Part shown: piece after piece, positions 1 to 9,498 of the stretch
Layout: every line of letters starts with the position of its first letter
Position numbering within the stretch: position 1 is the first letter of the stretch
Assembly: GCA_003326205.1 (NCBI GenBank)
Contig: LWTK01000030.1
Span: 171,033-235,032 of the forward strand
From: Nostoc sp. ATCC 43529
GTDB taxonomy: Bacteria > Cyanobacteriota > Cyanobacteriia > Cyanobacteriales > Nostocaceae
Direction: 5' to 3'
DNA: 64,000 nt
The notes under the pieces: generated by a model
The model's database searches: none
Seen by the model: only the letters and a program-made list of their open reading frames with translations
What the model was told of the DNA's origin: nothing
Made by a program: the position numbers and the translations under genes

Positions 1-75
1 AGATTCATCCGCGAATATCAAAGATTCATCCGCGAATATCAAAGATTCATCCGCGAATATCAAAGATTCATCCGC
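1..75. repeat. 21-bp tandem repeat array (left edge)
   Basis: Three perfect 21-bp units (1-21, 22-42, 43-63) and a truncated fourth. Each begins AGATTCATCC and ends GAATATCAA. The array probably continues left of the window. A second array with the same unit (about 17 of 21 positions shared) lies between trpC and trpA at 43971-44208. There are no unique spacers, so this is not CRISPR. Confidence 0.9.
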
Positions 76-91
76 TACTCCCAATGCCCCA

Positions 92-2398
92 TCACGTAGA
101 TTTATGTTTACCAGCAGCGATCGCTAAACTCATCATCACAACACCTAATGCTGCTGGAACTAAGGGAAACCACGCTCCTAAAAGTATTAAAAACCACAAA
201 CAACTGACAAACAATATCGCAATCAGCAAGCCTGCTTTGAGGGCAGTGTATTTTACAAAATAGGGATGCCAGACTACAAACCCTCCAGCTAAAGCCCAAA
301 AGCTAATCCAGCAGATTTCCAGAGGTTTTGGTAAATACCATAGCAGCGATCGCCCGTCTAAGACAGCCCCCAGAATTTGACTGACCATGTGTGCTTGAAT
401 TTCAATCCCCGTAGCCGTCTCAACCCTACCGAACTGGCGACTATAAGGTGTATACCAGCGATTATCATTAAAGCTAGGGGCGACTGTACCAACGATGGCA
501 ATGCGATTTTTGGCTAATGCCAAATTGAATTGGGGACTCAGGATTTCTTTGAGGGTGACAGTTTGAGCAACTGCGGCCGCACGGTAATTGAGGAGAATTT
601 GCAGACCGTTAGCATCAATTTGATGATAGCCACCGCTGTTATTTTCTAAAGTATTGAAGACGACTGACCCCAGTTTGAGGCGATTATCTGGTGTCTTGGT
701 GAGGATGATACCTTCATCTTTTAAATAACGTTCTGCTAACTGAAAGTTCAAAGAATATTTACTTTGACAAGGAGATGGCGAACTCACCGCCAACAGTTGA
801 CGACGGACAACATCATCTGAATCTTGCACCACATTGTTAAAACCCTGGCGATCGCCAGGAACTTCCGTAGGTGGTGGTACACCAGGGTTACCATAGTGAC
901 AAATGGCAAAAAATCGGTCGTTTTGCTGCATTCGTTGTGCTAATTTGGAGTAGGTTTTGGCAATGGAGCGATCGCGGTATAAATCGAGTCCGATTACTCT
1001 GGCTTCGGCTTGTGTCAGCTTTGTTAACAACTGTTCTAAAGCACTATCAGATAAGGATGCAGCACCTCTGGCTGTGGCTGGTTGAGATTGCACATCTGCT
1101 TCTGTAATCGTCACTAACAACAGTCGCGGGTCGGGTTTTTCTTGGGGTCGCAGTTGCATCAAGTTGTCAAATGCTCGTAATTCCCATTGTTCCAGCATTC
1201 CTAGCGAACGCACACCAACAATTAAGGCACTAACGCAGACACTAGCAAAGGCGACTTGCCAAAATGGTAATTGAGAAGTTTCAGGACGCAGTGCTTTTAG
1301 TTCTGTCTGCACCCACTGGCGATGGAATACAGATTGATAAATGCGATTGAATACTTCAAAGCATCCTTGACGCTTAATTACTAAACCTGATAACCGTAAC
1401 TCTAAGTATTCTGGGTCATTTTTAGCAATCACCTTGCCTTGTTGCAAAATTCTCTGATACAGCCGCAAGACCTTTTCACGAGAACGGGCATGACGTAAAA
1501 TGCGATCGCGGATGGTTCGCAAATGTTCTGGTTCGTCTTGTGCTTCCCAATTGTTGAGAATCCGCGATTCAACTATTTGCTTAACGCTGACGAATTCTTT
1601 TCCCTCAGGAATAAAATCAGTAGAAATGGCGATCGACCAACAGAGTTTTTGAGTCAAAAATGGTTGCCCATCTGTCCATTCTAAAATCTCTTTGATTACG
1701 GCTGTAGGATTTGCAGCTTTTCCCACCAGTCCAGATGCTAAAGGTCGACTTTCAGATAACTCAAATCCCCTCAGTTCAATTGCCCGACCAATGTTGAAGG
1801 GGGCACAATGCTGGTCTTGAATTAAATCTGAGGGAGTAGCAACACCAAGTAATGCAAAACAAAGACGACGGTAGTTTGAGTTGGTAGCGCGTTTTTCGTA
1901 GCAAAGACGAATTAAGGAAAAAAATTCATCTGTACAGAACTTCAGACCGAGAACACTATCAATTTCATCAATAAAAATTACAATCTTTTCATGAATTTGT
2001 GCCAGCAATATTTCCTCAAGAAATTCACTCAATTGCTGCACTGGTGAGAGGTCATCCCGTTCTCGTAACCATTGCCGACGATTCACTTTTAGACCAAATC
2101 CACTCACCAATTCTTGAATGATTCCGCCATACCATTGCTGTTGGGTAATCTGTTGACTACCAATACCCGATAGCTCAATTTCTGCACAAGTCACACCCAC
2201 AGCCTTGAGACGGTTCATTGTCCGAATTCGTAAAGAAGATTTTCCCATTTGGCGGGAGTTTAAAACATAACAATATTCTCCAGCAAGTAATCCGTGATAT
2301 AACTCATAATCTGCTTGTCTGACAACGTAGGTAAGCGAATCCAGGGGCAGACTACCTCCGGGCTGATACTGGTAGAGGCAGTTCGATTCGTAACTCAT
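92..2398 (-). CDS. AAA-like ATPase with C-terminal CHASE2 sensor domain
   Basis: 768 residues. The N-terminal half looks like the cyanobacterial AAA_35-type P-loop module: a Walker-A-like RQMGKSSL near residue 50 and a Walker B run ending in FIDEID near 145. A helical linker follows. From about residue 380 there is a transmembrane segment, then an extracytoplasmic CHASE2-type domain (start [10 protein letters not shown], later [14 protein letters not shown]), and two or three hydrophobic segments at the C-terminus. The protein therefore probably links an outside signal to a cytoplasmic ATPase. Its ATG overlaps the stop of the upstream ATPase gene by 4 bp (ATGA), so the two are very likely translated together. 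Output and ligand cannot be read from the sequence. Family assignment is by motif recognition. Confidence 0.8.
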   Translation of the reverse strand: MSYESNCLYQYQPGGSLPLDSLTYVVRQADYELYHGLLAGEYCYVLNSRQMGKSSLRIRTMNRLKAVGVTCAEIELSGIGSQQITQQQWYGGIIQELVSGFGLKVNRRQWLRERDDLSPVQQLSEFLEEILLAQIHEKIVIFIDEIDSVLGLKFCTDEFFSLIRLCYEKRATNSNYRRLCFALLGVATPSDLIQDQHCAPFNIGRAIELRGFELSESRPLASGLVGKAANPTAVIKEILEWTDGQPFLTQKLCWSIAISTDFIPEGKEFVSVKQIVESRILNNWEAQDEPEHLRTIRDRILRHARSREKVLRLYQRILQQGKVIAKNDPEYLELRLSGLVIKRQGCFEVFNRIYQSVFHRQWVQTELKALRPETSQLPFWQVAFASVCVSALIVGVRSLGMLEQWELRAFDNLMQLRPQEKPDPRLLLVTITEADVQSQPATARGAASLSDSALEQLLTKLTQAEARVIGLDLYRDRSIAKTYSKLAQRMQQNDRFFAICHYGNPGVPPPTEVPGDRQGFNNVVQDSDDVVRRQLLAVSSPSPCQSKYSLNFQLAERYLKDEGIILTKTPDNRLKLGSVVFNTLENNSGGYHQIDANGLQILLNYRAAAVAQTVTLKEILSPQFNLALAKNRIAIVGTVAPSFNDNRWYTPYSRQFGRVETATGIEIQAHMVSQILGAVLDGRSLLWYLPKPLEICWISFWALAGGFVVWHPYFVKYTALKAGLLIAILFVSCLWFLILLGAWFPLVPAALGVVMMSLAIAAGKHKST

Positions 2399-3750
2399 TT
2401 TTCATTGCCCAGTTGCACGTTAAAATACTGCTGATACAGTTGACAACGCAACTGTGCCTGATTTCCCGCAAGTTTCACTAGTCCCATACTGTAAAGTTGG
2501 TAGGCTGCTAGGGATTCTAATTGTACTGGCATTTTAGCTTGAACTACCGTTTTGAGAGCAGCAATGCAATTTGGGTGTTGTTGCAAATTTACCCAACGTT
2601 CTCGTAGATGACTGCCATAGATACCGCTATCGGTGGGGGCTGCTGTTAATAATTGTTCTAAGGAAATATGAGGATGATTTTTCAAATGAGCAAAAGCCTG
2701 CTGCAAAAGATATGGATGTCCTCCCACCATTTGCATTAACAATTTGCTTTGTTGCGGCGAGTAATTTAAACCATGTTGCCCTGCAAACGACTGTACTTGT
2801 TCTTGGGTAAATTCCATTAATTCAATGGGTAGCCCGACATTAAAAGGTGATTGATTAATATTTAGACGAATATAAACATCAGTTGCATGAACAATTACTA
2901 AACGTAACTTTTGCCAAGTTAGACGACTTCTGGCTTTTTCATACCAAGAACGTAACAAGCCGAAAAAGTCTTCGTAAACTTCTGGGTAGGGAAAAATCAA
3001 ATCTACATTATCCAAGCAAAATACCACGGGGCGATCGCTCTGGGCTAATAAATATTCTTCCACATAAGTAGTGCAGCTAACCTTACTACCCATACCTTCT
3101 TCATCCCAATATTCATCTAACTGGTTTGGTAGTTGCAATTCTCGCCCTATATTGAGACAAAGCCAACGCAAAAACTTATCCAAATTTGTAAAATGAGTGC
3201 GCCTATCTGCCAGTTCTAAACTCAAATTAGCAGTCTGGAAATTTTGGGTTGTGAGTTGGGCTAAAATGCGATTCACCAAATATGTTTTACCCATTAATGT
3301 TGGTGCTTTGATGCGAATTAGCGCCCCCGGTTGCAACAGTGTTTCGTAGCAAATACCTTCAATGGGTGGGCGTTCAACATAGCAATTTAACTGACTCAGG
3401 GTTGGGAGTGCAGATATGGAATCAACATTTGCAGAAAATTGTGAAGGTGGTTCTTCATCAGTAGATTGTTGCTCCCAGCGTCGTTTCAGTGCTTCCTTAA
3501 AATTGCTTTTTTTAACCTTTTCTCCCAAAGCTTCAGAGAGATTTTTCCAAAGTTTAGGGGCAACATCTTGGCTGATATAACTAGTTGCATACTGATTTTG
3601 GGCGGCCATTTGGTCATATTCGAGCCGATTCCAAGCACCTTCCAAAACAATAATTTCTATATCAGTCAAATTGCGTTTGATTTGACTGGCCATCGCTTGA
3701 TTGGCAATTTTCACAGCTTCTGCAAACGAAAAATTCATAAGTGAAATCAT
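2395..3750 (-). CDS. vMAP-N-like / AAA ATPase, partner of the CHASE2 ATPase
   Basis: 451 residues, no signal peptide. Residues 1-95 resemble the helical N-terminal domain found in vWA-MoxR-associated (vMAP) proteins ([14 protein letters not shown], then [13 protein letters not shown] and a basic helix). A flexible linker leads to an AAA-like P-loop domain with TLMGKTYLV as Walker A and [10 protein letters not shown] as Walker B. It shares the layout of the downstream ATPase (for example the [11 protein letters not shown] region against [11 protein letters not shown]), so the two are paralogous modules fused to different partners. A second in-frame ATG at 3738 fits the usual start of the domain better; no clear Shine-Dalgarno favours either. 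Such modules have been proposed as parts of NTP-dependent conflict or signalling systems. The exact role is unknown. Confidence 0.72.
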   Translation of the reverse strand: MISLMNFSFAEAVKIANQAMASQIKRNLTDIEIIVLEGAWNRLEYDQMAAQNQYATSYISQDVAPKLWKNLSEALGEKVKKSNFKEALKRRWEQQSTDEEPPSQFSANVDSISALPTLSQLNCYVERPPIEGICYETLLQPGALIRIKAPTLMGKTYLVNRILAQLTTQNFQTANLSLELADRRTHFTNLDKFLRWLCLNIGRELQLPNQLDEYWDEEGMGSKVSCTTYVEEYLLAQSDRPVVFCLDNVDLIFPYPEVYEDFFGLLRSWYEKARSRLTWQKLRLVIVHATDVYIRLNINQSPFNVGLPIELMEFTQEQVQSFAGQHGLNYSPQQSKLLMQMVGGHPYLLQQAFAHLKNHPHISLEQLLTAAPTDSGIYGSHLRERWVNLQQHPNCIAALKTVVQAKMPVQLESLAAYQLYSMGLVKLAGNQAQLRCQLYQQYFNVQLGNEK

Positions 3751-3956
3751 TTTGAAAAGCAGATTATCACATTTTTGGTATTACTGGGATAGGTTGATAG
3801 TTAAAAATCGCCACTTCCTACTCATTATTTTCAAGGCATTGAGTAAGTGCGATCGCCTGACAAACATCTTGTAAGAAAAAGGGGAGAATCCAAAGTAGAT
3901 TTCCCCTGATTAGCTCTATTAAACTTTTGGTTTTATTTCAAATTCCCAAAATTAGA
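3751..3956. other. intergenic gap between ATPase operon and RTX gene
   Basis: About 200 bp, AT-rich, one GCGATCGC-like site. It holds the minus-strand terminator of the RTX gene, listed separately. It must also contain the promoter of the minus-strand ATPase operon, but I cannot place a -10 element with confidence. Confidence 0.5.
3876..3907 (-). terminator. Rho-independent terminator of the RTX gene
   Basis: Read on the minus strand: a G-rich arm AGGGGAAATC, a short loop, the matching arm GATTCTCCCC with a one-base bulge, then a T run. It lies about 50 bp past the stop of the RTX gene. Confidence 0.6.
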
Positions 3957-5303
3957 TTAGGCAACGAAGTTTAGACCAGCACTAACATTGAGAACACTAG
4001 TATTTTGGACAACAGAGATAATATCCGTGCCTTGGAAGATTACAGTATCTGAACCAGAAGCGGTGAGATTGTATTGGCTAGAAGTACCTTGCAACTGGAT
4101 TCGATCGCCCTCAGAGAAACGGAAGTCAACAATAGTCGCTTGTCCAATTCCTACATAGTACTCACCAAACGCCGATGTACCTAAGATAAAGAGATCGGCG
4201 CCACTACCACCAAATAAAACGTCGGATTGAGCGGCTGTCACCGGAGAGTTGTTGTTGAAGAAGCCATCGAGGATGTCATTTCCAGCTTCACCGCGCAGGG
4301 TGTCATTACCCAAGCCACCGAATAGGCGATCGTTGTCTGCACCGCCAAACAGAGTATCATTGCCATTGCCACCGTCAAGGGTATCATTGCCATTTAAGCC
4401 ACTGAGGACGTTATTATCACCATTACCAGATATCTTGTTGCTGACGGCGTTCCCCGTGCCGTTAAAGTTTCCAAAGCCAACTAGATCCAGGTTTTCGATG
4501 TCTGCATCAATCAAGGTAAAGCTGAAATTTGCTTCGATAGTATCGATCCCGCCTAAAGTGCCGTTATTCTCAACAATGGTATCGTTGCCTTGACCAGCGC
4601 GTAAAAAATAGCTATCGTTACCACTACCGCCTATAAGAGTATCATCTCCAGCTCCGCCACTGAAACCATCATTGCCATCGTCTCCAAATATCAAGTCATT
4701 GTTATCTCCACCGGTGAAGCTATCGTTGCCAGAGCCACCAACGAGGGTATCGTTTCCACTGCCACCCGACAAGTTGTCATCACCACTTTCTCCAAAGAGC
4801 AAGTCATTATCATTACCGCCAAACAGTTGATCTCTGCCACCACCTCCTTGGAGAGTATCATTACCAGACAAACCACTGAGGACGTTATTGCCACTATTAC
4901 CGAATATTTGGTTATTGGCAGCGTTCCCGGTGCCGTTGATGTTAGCTGTGCCGAATAGTTGCAGGTTTTCGATGTCAGGATTGGTTAAGCTAAAGGTGAA
5001 ATCAGCCTGGATGAGATCGATTCCTCCCAGGGTGCCGTTAAACTCCCGAATGGTGTCATTGCCAAAACCTGACCGCAAAACATAGATGTCATTCCCAAAA
5101 CCACCATCAAGGACATCATCCCCTAAGCCACCATCAAGGACATCATTATCTGAGACACCAAAAAGGGTATCATTGCCGCTATTACCAAACAGGGTATCAT
5201 TGCCCAGTAAACCTGTGATCCTGTCATTGCCTCCTAGACCATCAATGATGTCACCATTTATGGTGCCTTCTAATGTATCATCGAATTGTGTTGGGTTAGC
5301 CAT
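3957..5303 (-). CDS. RTX (hemolysin-type calcium-binding repeat) protein
   Basis: 448 residues made almost entirely of calcium-binding nonapeptides of the GGxGxDxLx type, in three or four blocks. No N-terminal signal peptide, as expected of type I secretion substrates. The roughly 75-residue C-terminus (from SDVLFGGSGADLFILG) resembles the terminal domain of many cyanobacterial RTX proteins. The protein is internally duplicated: a module of about 150 residues containing GNDTI, GTLGGID and DIENL occurs near 75-150 and again near 235-310. The start is supported by AGGAG about 8 bp upstream of the ATG. No type I transporter is encoded nearby. Likely an exported structural or adhesive protein; any enzymatic activity is unproven. 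Confidence 0.85.
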   Translation of the reverse strand: MANPTQFDDTLEGTINGDIIDGLGGNDRITGLLGNDTLFGNSGNDTLFGVSDNDVLDGGLGDDVLDGGFGNDIYVLRSGFGNDTIREFNGTLGGIDLIQADFTFSLTNPDIENLQLFGTANINGTGNAANNQIFGNSGNNVLSGLSGNDTLQGGGGRDQLFGGNDNDLLFGESGDDNLSGGSGNDTLVGGSGNDSFTGGDNNDLIFGDDGNDGFSGGAGDDTLIGGSGNDSYFLRAGQGNDTIVENNGTLGGIDTIEANFSFTLIDADIENLDLVGFGNFNGTGNAVSNKISGNGDNNVLSGLNGNDTLDGGNGNDTLFGGADNDRLFGGLGNDTLRGEAGNDILDGFFNNNSPVTAAQSDVLFGGSGADLFILGTSAFGEYYVGIGQATIVDFRFSEGDRIQLQGTSSQYNLTASGSDTVIFQGTDIISVVQNTSVLNVSAGLNFVA

Positions 5304-5744
5304 TTTTTTTCTCCTGAAAAAGATAGAATCTAGATAAAATTTACGGATTTACACCAAAGCAGACATCTAAGTTCGCGCTTGAAATTGTTCGCAGTGGTTA
5401 AGGTTGTTAACCCGCTTGGCGCTGCTTTCTATTGACAGTATGTTGGATAATTCAATTCGATAATTCAGTCAAATTCGGGACTCTCAAAATTCAGGTTAAT
5501 TCAGGTAAGATGGCTTCACCTCACCAATGGCTGCGACAGTGGTTCAAGAGATTTTAGCGATGTCGTACCCAAATAAGAGGCAGGTACTCACAATACAAAT
5601 TCGTGTAATAAGTCGGTCAACTGAATTAAACATAAAACAATAGTAGTGGCGTGGCACAGCTAAAATAGTGCAATAGAAAAATTGGATTATGTTTTACAGT
5701 GGATTTCAACTTAATGGAATACATTAGCAGCAGTTGGCTGGACG
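5304..5744. other. intergenic region, no gene seen
   Basis: 440 bp between divergent genes (RTX on minus, kinase-like on plus). It should carry both promoters. I see no convincing ORF, repeat family or RNA structure. Confidence 0.5.
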
Positions 5745-6881
5745 GTGGGAATGGCTAAGGATTATATAGAACTTAGAAGGAAGAGGTACTTCAAGCTCAG
5801 TTCACAAATCGCTCAGTTGGACAATGCACAATTGTATTCTCTGTTTAACAATAGTGATTTGAATGAGTCGAGTACTGGTTGGGGGATGAATCACACCATC
5901 GCCTTTGGGGAATCTAAAGTCTTTGTGAAACGTGTTCCGGTTACAAACATCGAATTTGACAACCTCTTCTCCACCAGAAACCTCTATAACCTGCCGACTT
6001 ACTGTAATTACGGCTTTGGTTCCACTGGTTTTGGTGTCTTCCGGGAACTCGTGACCCATATCAAGACAACCAACTGGGTATTGGAGGGGACAATTGCCAC
6101 CTTCCCGCTAATGTACCATTATCGGATTATTCCATTCTCCGGGCGGCGTGCGGATGTGGATATGGAACGTCTAAAAAGTTATGTGGAGTACTGGGGTAAT
6201 AGTGCAAACGCCGGTAATTATGTGTTAGATAGGGCAAACGCCAACTATGAATTGGTTTTGTTTTTAGAGTACATACCCTATGTTCTTGAAACATGGCTGC
6301 AAGAAAACCCTAACAAACTTCAGAAAACCCTGGATGAATTACGCACGACGATTAGCTTTTTAAGGACAAAGGGAATCATCCATTTCGACGCACATTTTCG
6401 CAACATCCTCACCGACGGTAAGCGGATATATTTGACCGATTTTGGTTTGGTACTTGACAAGAGTTTTACGTTGACGAAAGATGAAAAATCTTTTTTTAAG
6501 CAGAACACATTTTACGACTACGGTGAAGTCCTGCGAAATCTTGGTCACATTATTCGATGGTCGTATGATTTATGTTCGGAGAATGATAAACGCAGGATAA
6601 TGGAAAAATATGGCATAAAAGAAGGCTTAAAACATTATGAAATGCGGTCTATATTACTCGACAACATCGAGCAGATACATGCTGATGGGGTCATGAAGTT
6701 AGATGAGTTCTATGTTGCCAGCATTGTCAAATACCGCAGCATTATTGCGCTCATGCAAGACTTCTTTGCTGATATGTGGGAAAATAACAACAAGGACACG
6801 AAATTTCCTCACACAGAACTACGACGGCTGCTCAAAGAGACGCGGTTTCTGCCTAGTGCTGAAACCCAAGGCAGATATTAA
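5745..6881 (+). CDS. Protein-kinase-fold protein of unknown target
   Basis: 378 residues. Kinase motifs in order: a glycine-rich GWGMN turn near 45, a VFVKRV lysine near 62, a catalytic loop HFDAHFRNIL near 212 (HxDxxxxN pattern), and TDFGL near 231 as the metal-binding DFG. This is a eukaryotic-like or aminoglycoside-phosphotransferase-like fold with an insert-rich N-lobe and a helical C-terminal tail of about 120 residues. No membrane segment or signal peptide. The frame opens with GTG at 5745, and an ATG two codons later (5751) may be the real start. It stands alone between the RTX gene and the beta-lactamase-fold gene, so the context does not identify a substrate. All key catalytic residues are present, so activity is plausible; protein or small-molecule target is not decidable here. 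Confidence 0.72.
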   Translation: MGMAKDYIELRRKRYFKLSSQIAQLDNAQLYSLFNNSDLNESSTGWGMNHTIAFGESKVFVKRVPVTNIEFDNLFSTRNLYNLPTYCNYGFGSTGFGVFRELVTHIKTTNWVLEGTIATFPLMYHYRIIPFSGRRADVDMERLKSYVEYWGNSANAGNYVLDRANANYELVLFLEYIPYVLETWLQENPNKLQKTLDELRTTISFLRTKGIIHFDAHFRNILTDGKRIYLTDFGLVLDKSFTLTKDEKSFFKQNTFYDYGEVLRNLGHIIRWSYDLCSENDKRRIMEKYGIKEGLKHYEMRSILLDNIEQIHADGVMKLDEFYVASIVKYRSIIALMQDFFADMWENNNKDTKFPHTELRRLLKETRFLPSAETQGRY

Positions 6882-6931
6882 TGAAAAGTTAACGGGAATT
6901 GCACTTTTATCAAGAGATACCATATCCCAAA

Positions 6932-8500
6932 TTATCTTGGGGGATAATACTGCGGATTCATAACTGGAGCTTGATAACTATTTGTAGGAAAAGTATTTCC
7001 CATACCATTGGGTACAGGACTAATAATCGGAGCTTGATAACCAGTCATGGGTACGGTGCTTGTGGTGGTGTTGGGTAAAACAGGATTGACAATCTGCGGT
7101 TGATAACCGTTGGTAGGTACAGTGCTGGTGGTACTACTTGGTGTCACTGGATTTTGGCTAAACTCTTGGTAAGCAGCACGAGAAATTGAGCTAATGAGTT
7201 TTTCGGCGCGGGGGTCGTTATTAGGGCGTTGTACCATGACAGCAGCCACGTAGCGCTTACCAGTGGGAACAATAATTAAACCTGCGTCTGCCAACATTGT
7301 GCCGATATCGCCTGTTTTGTGATATACTCTAGCGCCTGTTCCCAAACCGGATGGCAACAATGAGTTTCGCTGGGTGCGGCGCAAAATATCCAGCATTAAA
7401 TCGCGTGATGGCATACTGACTAAATTTCCCTGACTGACAATTGCCATCAAATTTCCTAGTTCTTTGGGACTAGTGGTGTTTGTCCCTTGCAAATCTGGCA
7501 GTTGATTGCGAATAACTGTGGTTGTTAATCCCCAACTGCGGAAACGCTGGTTTAAAGCATCTATGCCTCCCAGTCGGGTAATTAGCATGTTTGTGGCTGT
7601 GTTGTCGCTAATGGTAATCATTTTAGTGGCGACTTCCAAAGCAGCATACTGGGTTCCGGCTGCTTTATATTGTAAATTTCCCGAACCACCTGCGATCGCC
7701 TCTTGCTGCATAGTCAGCATTTCATCAAGGCGAATTTTCCCCGCATCTACATCCTGAAAGAAAGCGATTAAAATCGGTACTTTGATTGTGCTAGCAGCAG
7801 GAAAACTGGTAGAGGCATTAATATCTACATAATTACCAGTATCCAAATCTAGTAAGAAAACTCCAGGTGTGAGATTTGGGTTGCTGGTGGCTAAATTTTG
7901 CACCGCATTTTTTAAGGGGATAATTTCCTGAGATAAGAGTAGCGTTGAAGATGCCATTGGGGGAGTAGGGGTGGGTTGTGCTTGCGATCGCGCCACATTA
8001 CTATTACTAGATTGGGGCGCTGAACTACTTGTGGTGATGCGATTAGCGGGGTCTAATACAGACAATGCTGTGCCCACAATTGCGCCCATACCAACACCGA
8101 CAATCAACAACCGCAGTACATACAATATGGTTTTGGCCATTGGTTTTAACCGCGTCTTGCGCGATGAACGCCTACCAATTTTTGGCTTTTCCATCCGCAC
8201 CGTTTTAACTGTTGCAACACCCAATTGCGAGGGAGGAATTCTAACTTTCGCACTCGGTATAGGTTTAACTGCCCCTGGCATGACTAACTCCGATTTTACC
8301 CGGCGTGTAGTCGCCGGGGTTTGCCCAGAAACCATCCGATTTTTTGGCCGTGTTAGCGCCGATTTCCCAGCAACAACTTGCTGCTGGCTGTTAGCTTTGA
8401 CTTTCTTTGGTGCCACTTTTTGAACTTTTTGTGGATGTTGGCGGCGGTTTAAGGGTTGACGCCGCGAGAAAGCTGTTAGTTCGTCACTTGACTCTGACAC
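6932..8500 (-). CDS. Membrane-anchored class A beta-lactamase-fold serine hydrolase
   Basis: About 522 residues. A basic, proline-rich cytoplasmic N-terminus of roughly 125 residues is followed by one transmembrane helix (ILYVLRLLIVGVGMGAIVG) and a periplasmic class A beta-lactamase fold. All three active-site motifs are visible: STIK (SxxK), SDN within ISDNTAT, and KTG within HKTGDIG. The last 90 residues are Pro/Asn/Thr-rich with three loose copies of a TVPTNGYQ-like unit. The GTG at 8500 is chosen because AAGGAG sits 5 bp upstream; the frame can be opened to a TTG at 8551. Cyanobacterial genomes carry several such proteins, which may act on peptidoglycan or as true beta-lactamases. The long N-terminal and C-terminal extensions are not typical of resistance enzymes. 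Confidence 0.82.
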   Translation of the reverse strand: MSESSDELTAFSRRQPLNRRQHPQKVQKVAPKKVKANSQQQVVAGKSALTRPKNRMVSGQTPATTRRVKSELVMPGAVKPIPSAKVRIPPSQLGVATVKTVRMEKPKIGRRSSRKTRLKPMAKTILYVLRLLIVGVGMGAIVGTALSVLDPANRITTSSSAPQSSNSNVARSQAQPTPTPPMASSTLLLSQEIIPLKNAVQNLATSNPNLTPGVFLLDLDTGNYVDINASTSFPAASTIKVPILIAFFQDVDAGKIRLDEMLTMQQEAIAGGSGNLQYKAAGTQYAALEVATKMITISDNTATNMLITRLGGIDALNQRFRSWGLTTTVIRNQLPDLQGTNTTSPKELGNLMAIVSQGNLVSMPSRDLMLDILRRTQRNSLLPSGLGTGARVYHKTGDIGTMLADAGLIIVPTGKRYVAAVMVQRPNNDPRAEKLISSISRAAYQEFSQNPVTPSSTTSTVPTNGYQPQIVNPVLPNTTTSTVPMTGYQAPIISPVPNGMGNTFPTNSYQAPVMNPQYYPPR

Positions 8501-8671
8501 TGCTACTCCTTGTGACCCACTGGACTGTTTTCTTGCAGACTCCTGACCCAAAACTTAACCGTTAAGCAATATTGATGCTCAAATTCCACTTTGCCACTAA
8601 GTAGCATTTTTGTGTTTAGTTTAATATTAAATATTTTGGGGGGGGTGATTGCGTATATATTAAACGAATTA

Positions 8672-9412
8672 TTACAAGTTTTCACCATCCCTCTCGTTTT
8701 TAAGTGCCCATTCTACCTGCCGCAAAATTCCCCGCAGCATAGCTACTTCACCAGTTTGTAGCCCTGCGCGATTATACAGTTGGCGAAATTTTTCCATGCG
8801 ACTAGCTGCGGTATGTGGATACAGATAACCAATTTTCAGTAGTAATGATTCTAATTGCTGGTAGTATGTTTCCACAACATCTAAAGACGCGAGTTCACTT
8901 TGGGGTAAAATTTGAGTTTCTCTTTGCTGGGTACATTGTGACAATTCATAACAACAGATTGCCACAGCAGTAGCTAAATTCAAGGATAGATAATTTTCAC
9001 TTGTGGGAATAAAAACAAAGCGCTGAGCGTAATTTAATTCTTCATTGCTTAATCCCCGGTCTTCCCTGCCAAAAATTAGGGCTGCGGGTTTTTCTGGTTC
9101 CTCAAGTAGCCAGGGAAGGGCAGTGCGGGGGTTTTCTAAAGGTATTTCCCAACTGCAAAGGCGACCTGTGGTGGCGATCGCTCTGACACATCCGTGCAAT
9201 GCTTCTGGTAAAGTTGGCACTACTAGCGCAGATTCTAAAATTTCTTTGGCATGAACAGCCATTTTTAAAGCTTCTGCCGACAAAGGATCGCATTGGGGAT
9301 TTACTAATATTAAGTTATGTAGTCCGAAATTTTTCATTACCCTGGCGATCGCACCGACATTCAAAGGCCCAGCTGGCTCTACCAACACAATTCTTAATCC
9401 AGCCAAGCTCAT
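8672..9412 (-). CDS. TrmH/SpoU-family RNA 2'-O-methyltransferase (TrmJ-like)
   Basis: 246 residues, the normal length for the group. The SPOUT fold is recognisable: an N-terminal IVLVEPAGPLNVGAIARVMKNFG, the central ALIFGREDRGLSNEE, and the C-terminal knot motif IPTSENYLSLNLATAVAI that binds S-adenosylmethionine. Family members methylate the ribose 2'-OH of tRNA; TrmJ acts at position 32 of the anticodon loop. The start has a strong GGAGG about 6 bp upstream of the ATG. It sits about 170 bp downstream of the beta-lactamase-fold gene on the opposite side of its promoter region and shares its strand. Exact RNA target is inferred from family only. Confidence 0.88.
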   Translation of the reverse strand: MSLAGLRIVLVEPAGPLNVGAIARVMKNFGLHNLILVNPQCDPLSAEALKMAVHAKEILESALVVPTLPEALHGCVRAIATTGRLCSWEIPLENPRTALPWLLEEPEKPAALIFGREDRGLSNEELNYAQRFVFIPTSENYLSLNLATAVAICCYELSQCTQQRETQILPQSELASLDVVETYYQQLESLLLKIGYLYPHTAASRMEKFRQLYNRAGLQTGEVAMLRGILRQVEWALKNERDGENL

Positions 9413-9498
9413 TTTTTGCCTCCGGCGATCGTATTCAAAAATACTTTTGGGCTAGTTCAAAGTATTCTTCAGATTATTGTAGCTGTGTAAGTAAATCC

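Noticed and set aside
1..75. Possible CRISPR array
   Set aside because: The repeats are directly adjacent, with no unique spacers, and no cas gene is present.
871..1107. Plus-strand open frame inside the CHASE2 ATPase gene
   Set aside because: Lies wholly within a well-supported coding region on the other strand, with no family features.
4249..5337. Proline/serine-rich open frames antisense to the RTX gene
   Set aside because: They are the complement of the GGxGxDxLx codons and always arise opposite RTX repeats.
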